This document shows positions 43,726 through 53,638 of a stretch of DNA of 64,000 nucleotides, in pieces (the stretch's first letter is position 1; each line of letters starts with the position of its first letter). Under the pieces are notes generated by a model that saw only the letters and a list, made by a program, of their open reading frames with translations, searched no databases and had not been told where the DNA came from. The translations under genes were made by a program, and so were the position numbers. This DNA comes from Marsupella aquatica (taxonomy: Eukaryota; Marchantiophyta): NCBI GenBank assembly GCA_973895155.1, contig OZ316892.1, positions 31,000,001 through 31,064,000 of the forward strand, written 5' to 3'.

Positions 43726-43985
43726 TCCAAACATACCTAACAAGACGGAGGGGAAGACAGGGGAAGACAGGGGAAGGCCTATATTAGGCCGGCTACGTAT
43801 CTCATGACCCGATGAAGGATCTGTCCAGTATATGTGTGTAAAATGTTAATAGTAGTAGTAGAAGGTTAGCAGCGTCCCATGCCGCTAAGCCGCGGAAACG
43901 GCCTCGCCAAGCGTGAAACCCGCGGGAATCGGCTTGAGCTGGGGGGTTTCTTGGGTTTAGGGAGCCATGGGACGCACCACATTTT

Positions 43986-44005
43986 TGGCGCTAGATGGAG
44001 GGGGC
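43986..44005 (+). promoter_or_regulatory. Gypsy primer-binding site
   Basis: TGGCGCTAGATGGAGGGGGC lies four bases after the LTR end CACCACA. TGGCGCTAGA.GGAGGG is a tRNA-complementary primer site known from plant Gypsy elements. This fixes the 5' LTR end and so places the long ORF inside the LTR. Confidence 0.75.
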
Positions 44006-44050
44006 ATTTCTTAAGCCGTGAGATATGAAGTTAGAACGGAAGCGTAGGTA

Positions 44051-45058
44051 ATGACTGACCTTACGCCGAGGGAAGAAAGAGTGATTCAACGGGAGAGAGC
44101 TCGACTGCAGCAGCTCGCCGGGTGGCATGATACACAGCGACTGAGAGGGGCAGAAAGAGCTGGTAGCTCCGAAACTGGAAGTGGCGTCGAAGAAGACATA
44201 CCAGAAGAAGAGTCGGTAAGGAGAAGTGAGTCTCCAACCGACATGGGGGAACCAGAGGCACGGCCAGACGAGAGGCCAGGGACCAGATTGAGCCAGCGGT
44301 CGCGCATACATTACAAGGCATTTCATGGGAGAGGAGATGAGGATCCGGACGAATGGTTGGATGATTTCGAGGGAACCGCTGCAGCAAATGGAGAATCGGC
44401 CATCAAGATGCAGATTCTTCCCGGCCTGTTCAAGGGTGAGGCTAGGCCTTGGTACAGAGCATTAGATGTGGAAGATCAAGCCATCTGGGATATCTTCAAA
44501 ACACTCTTTGTTAAGGAGTTTCGACCCATTGGAACTTCAGAACTAGCAGTGCTGAAGTTGGGACAACTTCGGTTCAAGGAGAACAAATCCTTCAGGAAGT
44601 TCTTGCAACGCTTTCAGAAACTGGTAAGACGTACAAAGACCAATGCATCTGAAGGTATGCAACTTCAATGGTTGGTGAATGCTTTGCCACAGAAGATGAG
44701 TTTTGCAATTAGGAAGGAGAACCCGGAGACTTTAGCCGAAGCAATTAAGGATATTCAATTATACATTAATGCAGATATCACAAGCCGGAAGAAACAGCTT
44801 AAGTCTGAGAGTTCCTCATCAGAGGAGGGATCACCCCACAAGAAAAAAGATAAGAAGAAGAAACATTCCAAGAAGTCTAGAAGTGATAAGTCAAGCTCGA
44901 ATAGTGGGAGTAGCAAGAGTGAGTCATCTTCTAGTTCTGAAGAAGAAAAAAATAAAGGGAAGGTTACGAAGGAAAGGATCGACTCTTCGTCAACATCAGC
45001 AGAAGGAGAGGGAAGACGAAAGTCAAGATGGAGGCTAAGCCACCAGATAACATCGTAG
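44051..45058 (+). CDS. Gypsy gag (capsid region)
   Basis: Starts MTDLTPREERVIQRERARLQ. The capsid core has DEDPDEWLDDFEGTAAANG, then FKGEARPWYRAL, FVKEFRPIGTSELAVLKLGQ and FRKFLQRFQKLVRR. A Ser/Lys/Glu-rich tail ends at TAG 45056-45058. The next frame (45028-47076), carrying the zinc knuckles, overlaps by about 30 codon positions in the -1 frame. That could be a programmed -1 shift or a one-base indel in this copy; the shift must occur after 44955. Confidence 0.85.
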   Translation: MTDLTPREERVIQRERARLQQLAGWHDTQRLRGAERAGSSETGSGVEEDIPEEESVRRSESPTDMGEPEARPDERPGTRLSQRSRIHYKAFHGRGDEDPDEWLDDFEGTAAANGESAIKMQILPGLFKGEARPWYRALDVEDQAIWDIFKTLFVKEFRPIGTSELAVLKLGQLRFKENKSFRKFLQRFQKLVRRTKTNASEGMQLQWLVNALPQKMSFAIRKENPETLAEAIKDIQLYINADITSRKKQLKSESSSSEEGSPHKKKDKKKKHSKKSRSDKSSSNSGSSKSESSSSSEEEKNKGKVTKERIDSSSTSAEGEGRRKSRWRLSHQITS

Positions 45059-45875
45059 CCCTTACCGAGCAACTTAAGGCTATCATTGCAGAGGTAAAAC
45101 CAAAGAAGAAGGTAGTACAGGAGGATAGCTCTGTATGGTGTGCCTTATGTTATAAAACCGGACACCATAAAGATGCTTGTCCTAAGCTTAATACTAATCA
45201 TGTTCGGCATGTGGCCGAGATCAGACCATGTCAGGGAGAAGTAGAGTACTTTTTGGGAGATGCCGCTGATAGTGTTTTCGGCATCAGTGAGACTGGAGCA
45301 CGAGACCTATCCAACAGACCTGCATCTCTGTGGTCAGGGTTAAGGAACAATCCAGGAGAGATGTATCCTCGGATTATTCAGAACCCGTCAGTACCTCCTA
45401 GGCCGAATGTGCAAAGATTTGCGGCGTGCTATAATTGTGGTCAACCTGGCCATTTTGCTAGAGAATGCCCGAATGCACGCAAACAGGGTGATGGACAACC
45501 AGCTCAGCTATGTATGGGATGCCGACAGGAAGGTCATATGCTAGGGCAATGTCCTACTTGGTTGGCAGGCCTGGCCGCAAATCATAAGCTTTTGCCGATC
45601 AAGATCTTACCGCCAGGTACTACCCCCGGAGGAGTTCAAATCAACCACATCGAACTAGGATGGCAAGAGGATGCCGAGGCAGAGTTCGTACCATCTGATG
45701 ATGAGGCCGAAGCCCTATCAACCTTCTCAGAGGAGGATTTAGATCATGATTGCTACCGGGTCTCTACTCGATCTACCAGAAGGAAGGAAAGGTGGGATGG
45801 GCTGGCCAAAAATAAAGGGAAGGTTACGAAGGAAAGGATCGACTCTTCGTCAACATCAACAGAAGGAGAAGGGAG
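44946..45875. repeat. 65-bp direct duplication within gag
   Basis: AAAAATAAAGGGAAGGTTAC and the following 45 bases (encoding KNKGKVTKERIDSSS) occur at 44946 and again at 45809 with only a few mismatches, in two different gag frames. Confidence 0.85.
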
Positions 45876-47076
45876 GGCTCCGGCAATACAGGTAAGCCAT
45901 GAGCCCACCAGTGAAACCAATCCTTCACAAGATAGCGACTTCAATCGAGATCATCCTAAGTTGTTCTACCCCTCTGTTACGGCTAGTGTTAAGGAACAAC
46001 TAAGAGAATTAGAAACCCTGGAGAATACCGAAGCCATTGCCAAGGATGTAAAACGAGCAAAAGCATTGTTTGCTTCGGAAGACCCAACAGCTGTGGAGAC
46101 TAGCGTGGCAAAACTGGCCGAATCCAAGATGGAAACACCACCAGAAGAGAAGCCGATTGTTCCCTATGACCTGGCTAAAGATGTACTAGAATCTAGAGTC
46201 TCGGCAACAGTAGGTCAACTATTGAAAAATAGCCCGTACTTCCGGAAGCAATTAAGGAAGGCTATTCTCGGCAAGCCGAGATTACCCAAGGTAGCAACCA
46301 GATCCGACGTACTAATGATAGAAGAAGATCAAGGAGCCCCAGCATTACCATTAATGATTCAAGGAGAATTATTACTACGGGTACCCATCGATGGAGGATC
46401 AGGGGTATGTATTATGATTGATTCAACAGCAAAAGGGTGGGGTCTAACACCGGAGATGACTGGAAGAGTGTTGAACATGGCCAATGGATATCAGGTCATT
46501 CCGACGGGAGTGTTAACCGGCATCAAGACAGAGATAGGAGGTATCTTCTTTAGCATTAACTATGTAGTAATGAAGCCGGTAAATCCTACGTCATTCCGGC
46601 TATTGATTGGTAGGCCATGGCTGTACCTAGCCGAGGTAATAGAAGATTGGGGTAAAAAGCAGTTCACTTTCGGGACCCCCTCTATCACGGTATCCTGGGA
46701 CACTAAGGATGACCGTAGGAAAAGCATAAGGGAAGTAGATGGGTACGATAGTGGACTGGAGTCAGCCGATGAAGTACGTTGGTTAGAATGCTTCACTAAC
46801 CTAACCGAAGAAGGTGTCTTTGGACCAGAGGTACCCCCCAGCGGATTATGGCAAGAACCAATGGAAGGTGACTTGGAAGAAGAAGACGAAGAGGTCGAGG
46901 ACTGCTTTACAATAGAATCCACCTTTTTAGCTGCAATTCCGGAGGAAGTAAAGGATGTAGACCAATTGGATGAAACGGCTAAGTGGGGAGCAGTAGCAGG
47001 GATAGTGGATTTTCTGCAGGCGTTGTGGCATAGCCGACGGGGTCCACAACGCCATCGATCATCGGCAAGGAATTAA
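45028..47076 (+). CDS. Gypsy nucleocapsid-protease region
   Basis: Three CCHC knuckles: CALCYKTGHHKDAC, CYNCGQPGHFAREC and CMGCRQEGHMLGQC. A linker follows, then a retropepsin-like domain with LRVPIDGGSGVCIMI (Asp-Gly-Gly in place of Asp-Ser/Thr-Gly), YVVMKPVNPTSFRLLIGRPW and a Glu-rich tail. The frame ends at 47076, while the pol frame is already open from 47034. The shift near CATAGCCGACGGGG (47030-47043) looks like a lost C. Confidence 0.85.
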   Translation: MEAKPPDNIVALTEQLKAIIAEVKPKKKVVQEDSSVWCALCYKTGHHKDACPKLNTNHVRHVAEIRPCQGEVEYFLGDAADSVFGISETGARDLSNRPASLWSGLRNNPGEMYPRIIQNPSVPPRPNVQRFAACYNCGQPGHFARECPNARKQGDGQPAQLCMGCRQEGHMLGQCPTWLAGLAANHKLLPIKILPPGTTPGGVQINHIELGWQEDAEAEFVPSDDEAEALSTFSEEDLDHDCYRVSTRSTRRKERWDGLAKNKGKVTKERIDSSSTSTEGEGRAPAIQVSHEPTSETNPSQDSDFNRDHPKLFYPSVTASVKEQLRELETLENTEAIAKDVKRAKALFASEDPTAVETSVAKLAESKMETPPEEKPIVPYDLAKDVLESRVSATVGQLLKNSPYFRKQLRKAILGKPRLPKVATRSDVLMIEEDQGAPALPLMIQGELLLRVPIDGGSGVCIMIDSTAKGWGLTPEMTGRVLNMANGYQVIPTGVLTGIKTEIGGIFFSINYVVMKPVNPTSFRLLIGRPWLYLAEVIEDWGKKQFTFGTPSITVSWDTKDDRRKSIREVDGYDSGLESADEVRWLECFTNLTEEGVFGPEVPPSGLWQEPMEGDLEEEDEEVEDCFTIESTFLAAIPEEVKDVDQLDETAKWGAVAGIVDFLQALWHSRRGPQRHRSSARN

Positions 47077-50000
47077 ATACCAAGGGATCGGCATACAAGC
47101 CGATTACGAGGGCAGAACAAATTGAGGCCCTATTAGAAGCCGAGAGAGCACAGCGGCCTAACTCTCAGGAGCAAGAGGTGGATGAGATGGACAGACACGA
47201 TCCAGAGCCAAGGCAGGAAGGGGAGCCGACCACTAATTCAAAACCGAATAGATCGGTAAGGGGACAATCTATGGACACCAAGGAAGGGACCGACTCGGCT
47301 AGTCCAGCCGAGATCCCAGTTTATGGAGGTATGAGATTAGAGAGACTGGAAGCCGAACTGGACCCGAATTTGAAGAAGCAGATTAATATGATCCAAGCAC
47401 GGCAATATCGGAAGCTCGACTTAGGAGAGGGAAGAGAACTGAACTTAGGGAGAAACCTAGCACATGAGCTCGAGAAAGAGATCAGTGACTTATTGATTGA
47501 ATTTCAGGATGTGTTTGCATGGAGTCACCAAGATCTAAAGGGCGTAGATCCAACACTAGGGGAACATCGAATTGATCTCATGTTAGGAGCCAAATCATTT
47601 CGACAACCAATTCGAAGGATGAACCCGAAGTATTCCCTGCTGGTCAAAACAGAAATCGACAAACTAGTGGAAGCTGGATTCATCACTCCAGTCCTGCATT
47701 CAGACTGGGTGTCTCCAATTGTGATAGTTCCCAAGAAAGCTGGACCCGATGGTAAACCCAAGATCCGGGTTTGTCAGGATTACAGGAAGCTGAATGAAGC
47801 AACATTAAAAGACCATTTTCCTTTACCGTTTACTGATATGGTACTAGACATGGTAGCCAGTCATGAACTATATTCATTTATGGATGGATACTCTGGTTAT
47901 AACCAAATCAGGATTCGGCAGGAAGACCAAATCAAGACGGCCTTCATCACGGAATGGGGGATCTATGTCTTCAATCGTATGCCGTTTGGACTCTGCAACG
48001 CACCAGCTATGTTCCAACGATTAATGGTGAACATTTTTCATGATTACTTGAGAAAGTTCATGGAAATCTTCATTGATGACTTTGCAGTATTCGGGAAGGC
48101 ATCGAAACATGCTAAATACCTCAGGAAAACCTTCATGAGATGTAGGGAGGTGGGTCTCAAGTTACACCCAGATAAATGTTTTTTTGCAGTAACCGAGGGG
48201 GTGCTACTAGGTCACAAGGTATCAAGGAAGGGCATTGAGATTGACAAAGGTAAGCTAGCAGTATGGCTAGATATCATGCAACCTAAGAACATAAAGGATG
48301 TAAGATCCTTCTTGGGATGCATTGGTTACTATCGCCGGTTCATCAAGGATTTTGCCAAGCTAGCTTTACCATTAACCAATATGCTCAAGGCAGGAGCAGA
48401 CTTCGAACCCACACCCGAACGAGTCACAGCGGTGGTAGAATTGAAGCAGATGTTAGTAGAGGCCCCAGTCATGATAGCACCGGACTGGAACAAAGATTTT
48501 CATGTTTTTGTAGATGTCTCGGGCTTCTGTATTGGCTCAGTACTAAGTCAGTTGGATGAGAAAGGAAGGGACCATCCCATATACTTCGCAAGCCGTCAGC
48601 TTGCCGATGCCGAACGGAACTACTCTACCACGGAAAGAGAAGCATTAGGAGTCATTTATTCTTGTAAAAAGTTTAGGCATTATTTACTAGGGTACAAGGT
48701 AATCTTTCATACTGATCATGAAAGTTTGAAGTACCTAGTCAATAAGCCGGACCTTACAGGCAGAGTAGCAAGATGGATTTTGCTATTATAGGAGTTTGAC
48801 TATGAGCTGAGGATCAAGCCAGGAAAGTTACATGCCAATGCCGACTTCTTTTCAAGGATCACAGGTAAACCTGCCACGGATTGCATCGATGATCGATTCC
48901 CCGACGAGGAGCTATTCGTTGTGGAAATAGCTGGTACATGGTACCCTGAGATTTTACAATTTCTCAACACTTCCAGATTACAGCCAGGATTAAGCCGAGA
49001 GCAAGCCGCAGTCTTTGTGCGGAAGGTCAGACAGTATCAGTGCATTAAAGGCATACTGCACAAGCATGGAATCAACGGCACGATTCAAAGGTGTTTGGAG
49101 AAGAGAGAGGTAAAACAAGTCCTACGGGCCATGCATGGAGAGGAGGCCGGAGGACATTTTGCCCCAGTAACCACGTCTAAAAAGATATTAAATGCCGGTT
49201 ACTGGTGGCCCACCTTGCACAAAGATGTCTATCAGTTTATCAAACAATGCGATCCTTGTCAACGAGCGGGAGGACCAAGGGCGTCCACCAGGCATCCACT
49301 GCACCCTATTCTACCTCTGGCACCATTCGAGAAGTGGGGTATTGATTACATTGGACCTCTGAAACCACTGACCCACCCTCGACGGAACAAGTACATAATC
49401 CTGGCTACGGATTATGCAACTAAATGGGTAGAGGCCAGACCAACAACGAAGGATGATGCAATTACTACGGCTAGATTCATGTATGAGCAGATCTTCACCA
49501 GGTATGGAGCACCCCTAGAATTAGTTAGTGATAGAGGAACCCATTTTTTGAATGATATAATTAGTCGTTTAAATGAGCAGTATTTAGTTAAACATAGGCC
49601 TACTACTCCCTACCATCCAAAGGCAAACGGGTTGACAGAACGAGTAAACGGAATCATAGGAAAGATATTGAACAAGACGGTAGCTCAGAACAAACTCGAT
49701 TGGGATGATAAATTGTTTGCTGCTGTTTTTGCTTACAATCTGGCCTATAAATCCACTACCGGTCATACACCCTTCTTCTTAACCTTTGGACAAGAAGCCC
49801 TGGTACCCACGCAACTTGAGATACCGACATTTCAAGTTACAATTGAGGAAAGAGCCTCAGCGGAGGAGAGCCTAAAGGAGCGAGAATATAGGTTAGAAGC
49901 TTTAGAGGAAGCGAGAATGATTTCAGCCGAGAGAGTAGAATATAGACAGAATATCATGAAGCAGCAGTATGATAAAAGGTTAAAAGTAGTTAGTATTCAT

Positions 50001-50249
50001 ACCGGTGATCTTGTGCTACTTTATGACAGTAGGTATAGTAGGTTTCCAGGAAAGCTTTACACTCGCTGGTTAGGACCCTTTAGAGTAACCATGATATTCC
50101 CCAATGGCTCCGTGCAATTGGCCAACATTACGGGAGAGGTATATCCAGTTCGCATCCATCATGACCGCCTCAAGAAATACTATATGGACGAAGATGAAGT
50201 TGTTCGCGAGGACGCTTCACAATTAAGTGGGGAGCTATGTGATGCCTAG
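47034..50249 (+). pseudogene. Gypsy pol (RT-RNase H-integrase), one internal TAG
   Basis: A single frame encodes reverse transcriptase (GFITPVLHSDWVSPIVIVPK, VCQDYRKLNEATLKDHFPLP, FNRMPFGLCNAPAMFQRLM, IFIDDFAVFG), RNase H (FVDVSGFCIGSVLSQ, YSTTEREALGVIYSCKKFRH, FHTDHESLKYL) and, after TAG 48789-48791 at a position where relatives have Gln (LL-Q-EFDYEL), HANADFFSRI. Integrase follows, with an H2C2 finger (HGEEAGGHF ... CDPCQRAGG), core residues in WGIDYIGPL, LVSDRGTHFL and YHPKANGLTERVNG, and a GPF-type C terminus (RWLGPFRVT). The final codons and TAG stop (50247-50249) lie inside the 3' LTR. Confidence 0.9.
50225..50237 (+). promoter_or_regulatory. Gypsy polypurine tract
   Basis: AAGTGGGGAGCTA immediately before TGTGATGCC of the 3' LTR. 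Confidence 0.75.
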
Positions 50250-50598
50250 ACAGGAATCACTCGGCCGGTTAAGTGGGTAAAGCAGGAAGGCACCCTAGGA
50301 ACACCTTAGTATAGTGACAAAACAAGGAAAATATAAACAATTAGGGGCAACCATGGAACCCGGGCAGAGGCCGGAGGTAAGGCTGAGGGTGAAAACCCGA
50401 TTAGGGTTAGGGCGCGTTAAGCGTCGGCGGCTAGGAAGGATCAACGGGAAGAAGGACCGGCAAAGGAGAGGGGTAAGGAGCGCTTGCAGGAAATAGTGGC
50501 TCATTTGCGAGCACGAACTAGGCAGACGACTACGGGAGGCCAACTACTGTCAGCTGCTTAGGCAAGCACTCGGGGAGAGAGTAGATACCGACGATCAA
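50238..50598 (+). repeat. Gypsy 3' LTR, first segment
   Basis: 361 bp that read as identical to 39298-39658. It is cut after ATCAA by the nested solo LTR; the continuation starts at 61221. Confidence 0.9.
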
Positions 50599-50954
50599 TG
50601 TGACGCCGCCGGTACGGTGGTTAATGAGTGATTCAGTCTAACGGCGCTCGGCACGCGCGTTAGGTGGGTCTTAGGCCGCTATTATTAGCATAACGACAGT
50701 ATTTAGGTAATCATTAGGGGTAGGACATCATTAGGCAATAAGGGGGACTTCAGCTTCGGGCTGGCGGCGGGTCGCTATTCGCACACCCGGGTTATGAGCA
50801 TGGAGTGGCCCCTCCCTCGGGTCCGTATAATGAACTTAAGGAAGCGGCCACTGACGCACGCTGACTCAGACCGGCGGAGTGGCCGGTACACCACAAGCGT
50901 GAGCGGTTCAACCTATGGGCGTCGAGGAGACGTCGGGGATCGACAAGCCCTCAA

Positions 50955-50967
50955 AGTATAAAAGGGG
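50955..50967 (+). promoter_or_regulatory. TATA box of the solo LTR
   Basis: GTATAAAAGGGG lies about 100 bp upstream of the LTR-protein ATG (51065), with a CT-rich leader between. A promoter for the LTR-encoded protein is likely. Confidence 0.6.
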
Positions 50968-52009
50968 AGCCAACCCTTTGTAGTGCACCAGTCCATCAGT
51001 CCGCGCGCCAGCTTCGACCCCAGCTCTCTCGTTCTCTCTAGGTCGCCACTACTATCTCCTCTGAATGTCGCACACGATCCTCTCCAGCTCGGCCATTCGA
51101 TTCTGGACGCAGTTCCTATCTACCGGAAGGCACTTGGCCGATTCATTGAAACACGCCAACCCGCGCCGATACAAGATCGAACGCGAATATGAGAGAGCCA
51201 TCCGCCTAGCAGGACGACACCACTACGTCCTTAACTTTGACTACCCATCTCAGAGCGAGCTTTACCGACCAGCCGAGGTATCTGGGTACTTCTTTGACGG
51301 AGACAAATATATCGGGTTCTGGGAAGCATTGCTTCGGCTTCCGGACGAGGTCTTCAATATCCCGGGTACAATCGACCTGCAGCGACATCACTTCGACCAC
51401 ATCCCTGCCCAGGTTCGGGCAGTCATTAACGGCGAGTCCAGTACCAACCGTTCGACAAGGGCGTCCGCACTCGCTTCGGAGAACTTCTACCAGCACCTAC
51501 AGAGCTTCATGGGAACTCGGCCATCAACCAACATGACCAACTCAGCCGGACCCGTACCCGTACCCGTACCCGTGCCCATGCAACCTCAGCTTCAGCTTCA
51601 GCCTCAGCCGCAGCCTAGCCAAACCCCACCACCTATCACCCAGCCAGCACAGGTACGCTCCGTCATCAACGCGGTGGATCTTAGCGATGACGACGAGGCT
51701 ACCCCACCCTTGACCAGGCGGCCTAGAGGAACAAGCGCTCGGGGGGCCGACACTATACCGTCCCCACCCCCTACTCTGACCCCAGGAGCGGCCCCAGCAG
51801 ACAACATGGTGACCGTGGCCGCCCCGGGCCCGTTACCAACCGCAGTGGCACTCCCCAGGCCCGATCGGGAGGATGGGGAAGTATCACCTTCCCCGAGTCA
51901 GTCACGGGGAAAGAAGAGAAAGGAATCCGCCAGTGCATCCGGGTTACCGTTAGCCACGGTAGCCGTAGCCAAGGTAACGATGCATCGCATGGGGGAAAAC
52001 GTTCACAGC

Positions 52010-52484
52010 TGTTGGGTATTTACTCTTACGTCTAGGTTAGGTATGACGTGGTTGGTACAACAACGTGGGTTGGTACAACTACGTGGTTAGGTACAACTAT
52101 GTGATTAGGTACAACTATGTGGTTAGGTACAACTACGTGATTAGGTACAACTATGTGGTTAGGTACAACTACGTGATTAGGTACAACTATGTGGTTAGGT
52201 ACAACTATGTGGTTAGGTACAACTAAGTTGCACACTATATCATAAGAGGCATGTGTGCTTGGAGAGGTAGAACCAAGGCTCATTGTTATGGAGCCACTTG
52301 AGAGATAGGGAGAGCTTACACTGTGGAGACTCGGTATAGCCGACGGGCTTAGAGTTCAGTAAAGTTCTCTTGTGTGTTCCCGTGGACGTAGCCTCAAGGA
52401 GGTGAACCACGTATCTCTTGTGTCGACTATTGTGCGTTGGATGGTTCATGGGCTTGCCGTTGCGATCGTCGTCTATGCTCAACA
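52010..52484 (+). repeat. Copia-2 5' LTR with 18-bp minisatellite
   Basis: Contains about ten units of AGGTACAACTATGTG(A/G)TT (about 52070-52225), alternating C/T and A/G variants. Repeated at 58139-58613. Confidence 0.95.
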
Positions 52485-52486
52485 AT

Positions 52487-52502
52487 TGGTATCAGAGCAT
52501 GC
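52487..52502 (+). promoter_or_regulatory. Copia-2 primer-binding site
   Basis: TGGTATCAGAGCATGC, the classical complement of the initiator Met-tRNA 3' end, two bases after the LTR. Confidence 0.92.
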
Positions 52503-53638
52503 TTGGGAGGTGACGTGTGTTCGTGACGGGATTTCATGACGGTTTTTCCAGCGTTGAGTGTTGGTGGATTTTCCAGAGTTCCATCGCATGGAACTTGGAG
52601 TTTATGGGCTCAACGGATAGATCAGGGCAAGAGCTTTCTAACGGTGTGAAGAAATCGTTGAACGGAGCTCGTGGTGCAGAGAGATCTAAGTTTTCGTCGT
52701 TCTGGATTTTGTGAAGAAAGTTGGCAATCGACTCGGAGGGAGAAGCGTCAAGTGTTTTGACTCAACGGAGAGATTGAGGCAAGACGATTGTTTTTGAGTC
52801 CGGGATTGGCTCTTTGATGCAAAGAGGAAGGCTAAGCAAAATCAATTACCTTGTTGGACTTGGTGACGGCACCAAGTGCAATTGATCAACATTCGTTGTT
52901 GACAAGGTACCATTTTTTTCTCTTTGAAAAACTGATTCGAAATTGGCTATGGCAATTGAGAGAAATCTGTCATCTTTACCAATTTTTTTCTCCCTCGTTC
53001 TTTCCTCGTTTTGGGTGCTTCTTATATCGATCTTCATTGCCTCGGAGTCTAGTTTCCAAATCTGAAATCGGATCTTGATTTCGTCAAAACCCGAGTGAGA
53101 TATCTTGCGTTTGGTGTCGAGGGGTACATTCTGCCGTGTGTATTTTCTGCGCGCGCGACCAGATTTCGACGACGAAGGGTGGTAGGGGGTTTTGGGGGTT
53201 CGAGGACACATGTCAGCCCCTCGATTGTTCTTCCAAAATTCCCACAGGGCCTGTACAAGGGTCATAGAATATTCCAAAAAACCAGAGAGCTATTTTTTTA
53301 CCGTCCGACAAAGATTTCATCCGCCGAACGGTAACTTTTTTGGTTATTTTTCGGCGAGGTCGTAGCCATTGAAGTTGGCAATGCAGCGCACCAATCACAT
53401 CGCAATTCCGACAACGGGTTGTACTTGGTATTTCGGTTATTCCCTGAGGTGGTCAAAACGGGGGAGTTTCCCAAGGTTTTACCCACCTCGACCGAAATTT
53501 GAATAACTTTTCCGTCAAATTTCGATTTTGATTTCGGTTTTCAGTATTGGACTCCTAGCTTTGTAGGCTACGCGGCGGTGTTGAGTTTTGAGTTTTTTGA
53601 GAAGTTGTGAAAAACAACATTTTTTGTGACTTTCTCAT
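52503..53638 (+). other. Copia-2 untranslated leader
   Basis: About 1.1 kb between the primer site and gag. No coding signature. Confidence 0.6.

Larger units (their letters stand above)
39298..43981 (+). repeat. Gypsy 5' LTR, about 4.68 kb, protein-coding
   Basis: Layout: 373-bp leader with a possible TATA (AAATATAAAC near 39388), a 1129-codon ORF, and a 921-bp trailer carrying TTCCGGCGGCGGAA (43712-43725). The end is set by GGGACGCACCACA directly before the primer-binding site. Its first 361 bp recur at 50238-50598, and the ORF part recurs from 61221. Confidence 0.85.

Noticed and set aside
44956-45058. Proven programmed -1 frameshift in gag
   Set aside because: No convincing slippery heptamer plus structure was found in the overlap. 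The element has other indels, so a mutation is equally likely.
52032-52283. Antisense VVPNH(I/V) repeat protein in the Copia-2 LTR
   Set aside because: It is only the reverse reading of the 18-bp LTR minisatellite, with no other coding support.
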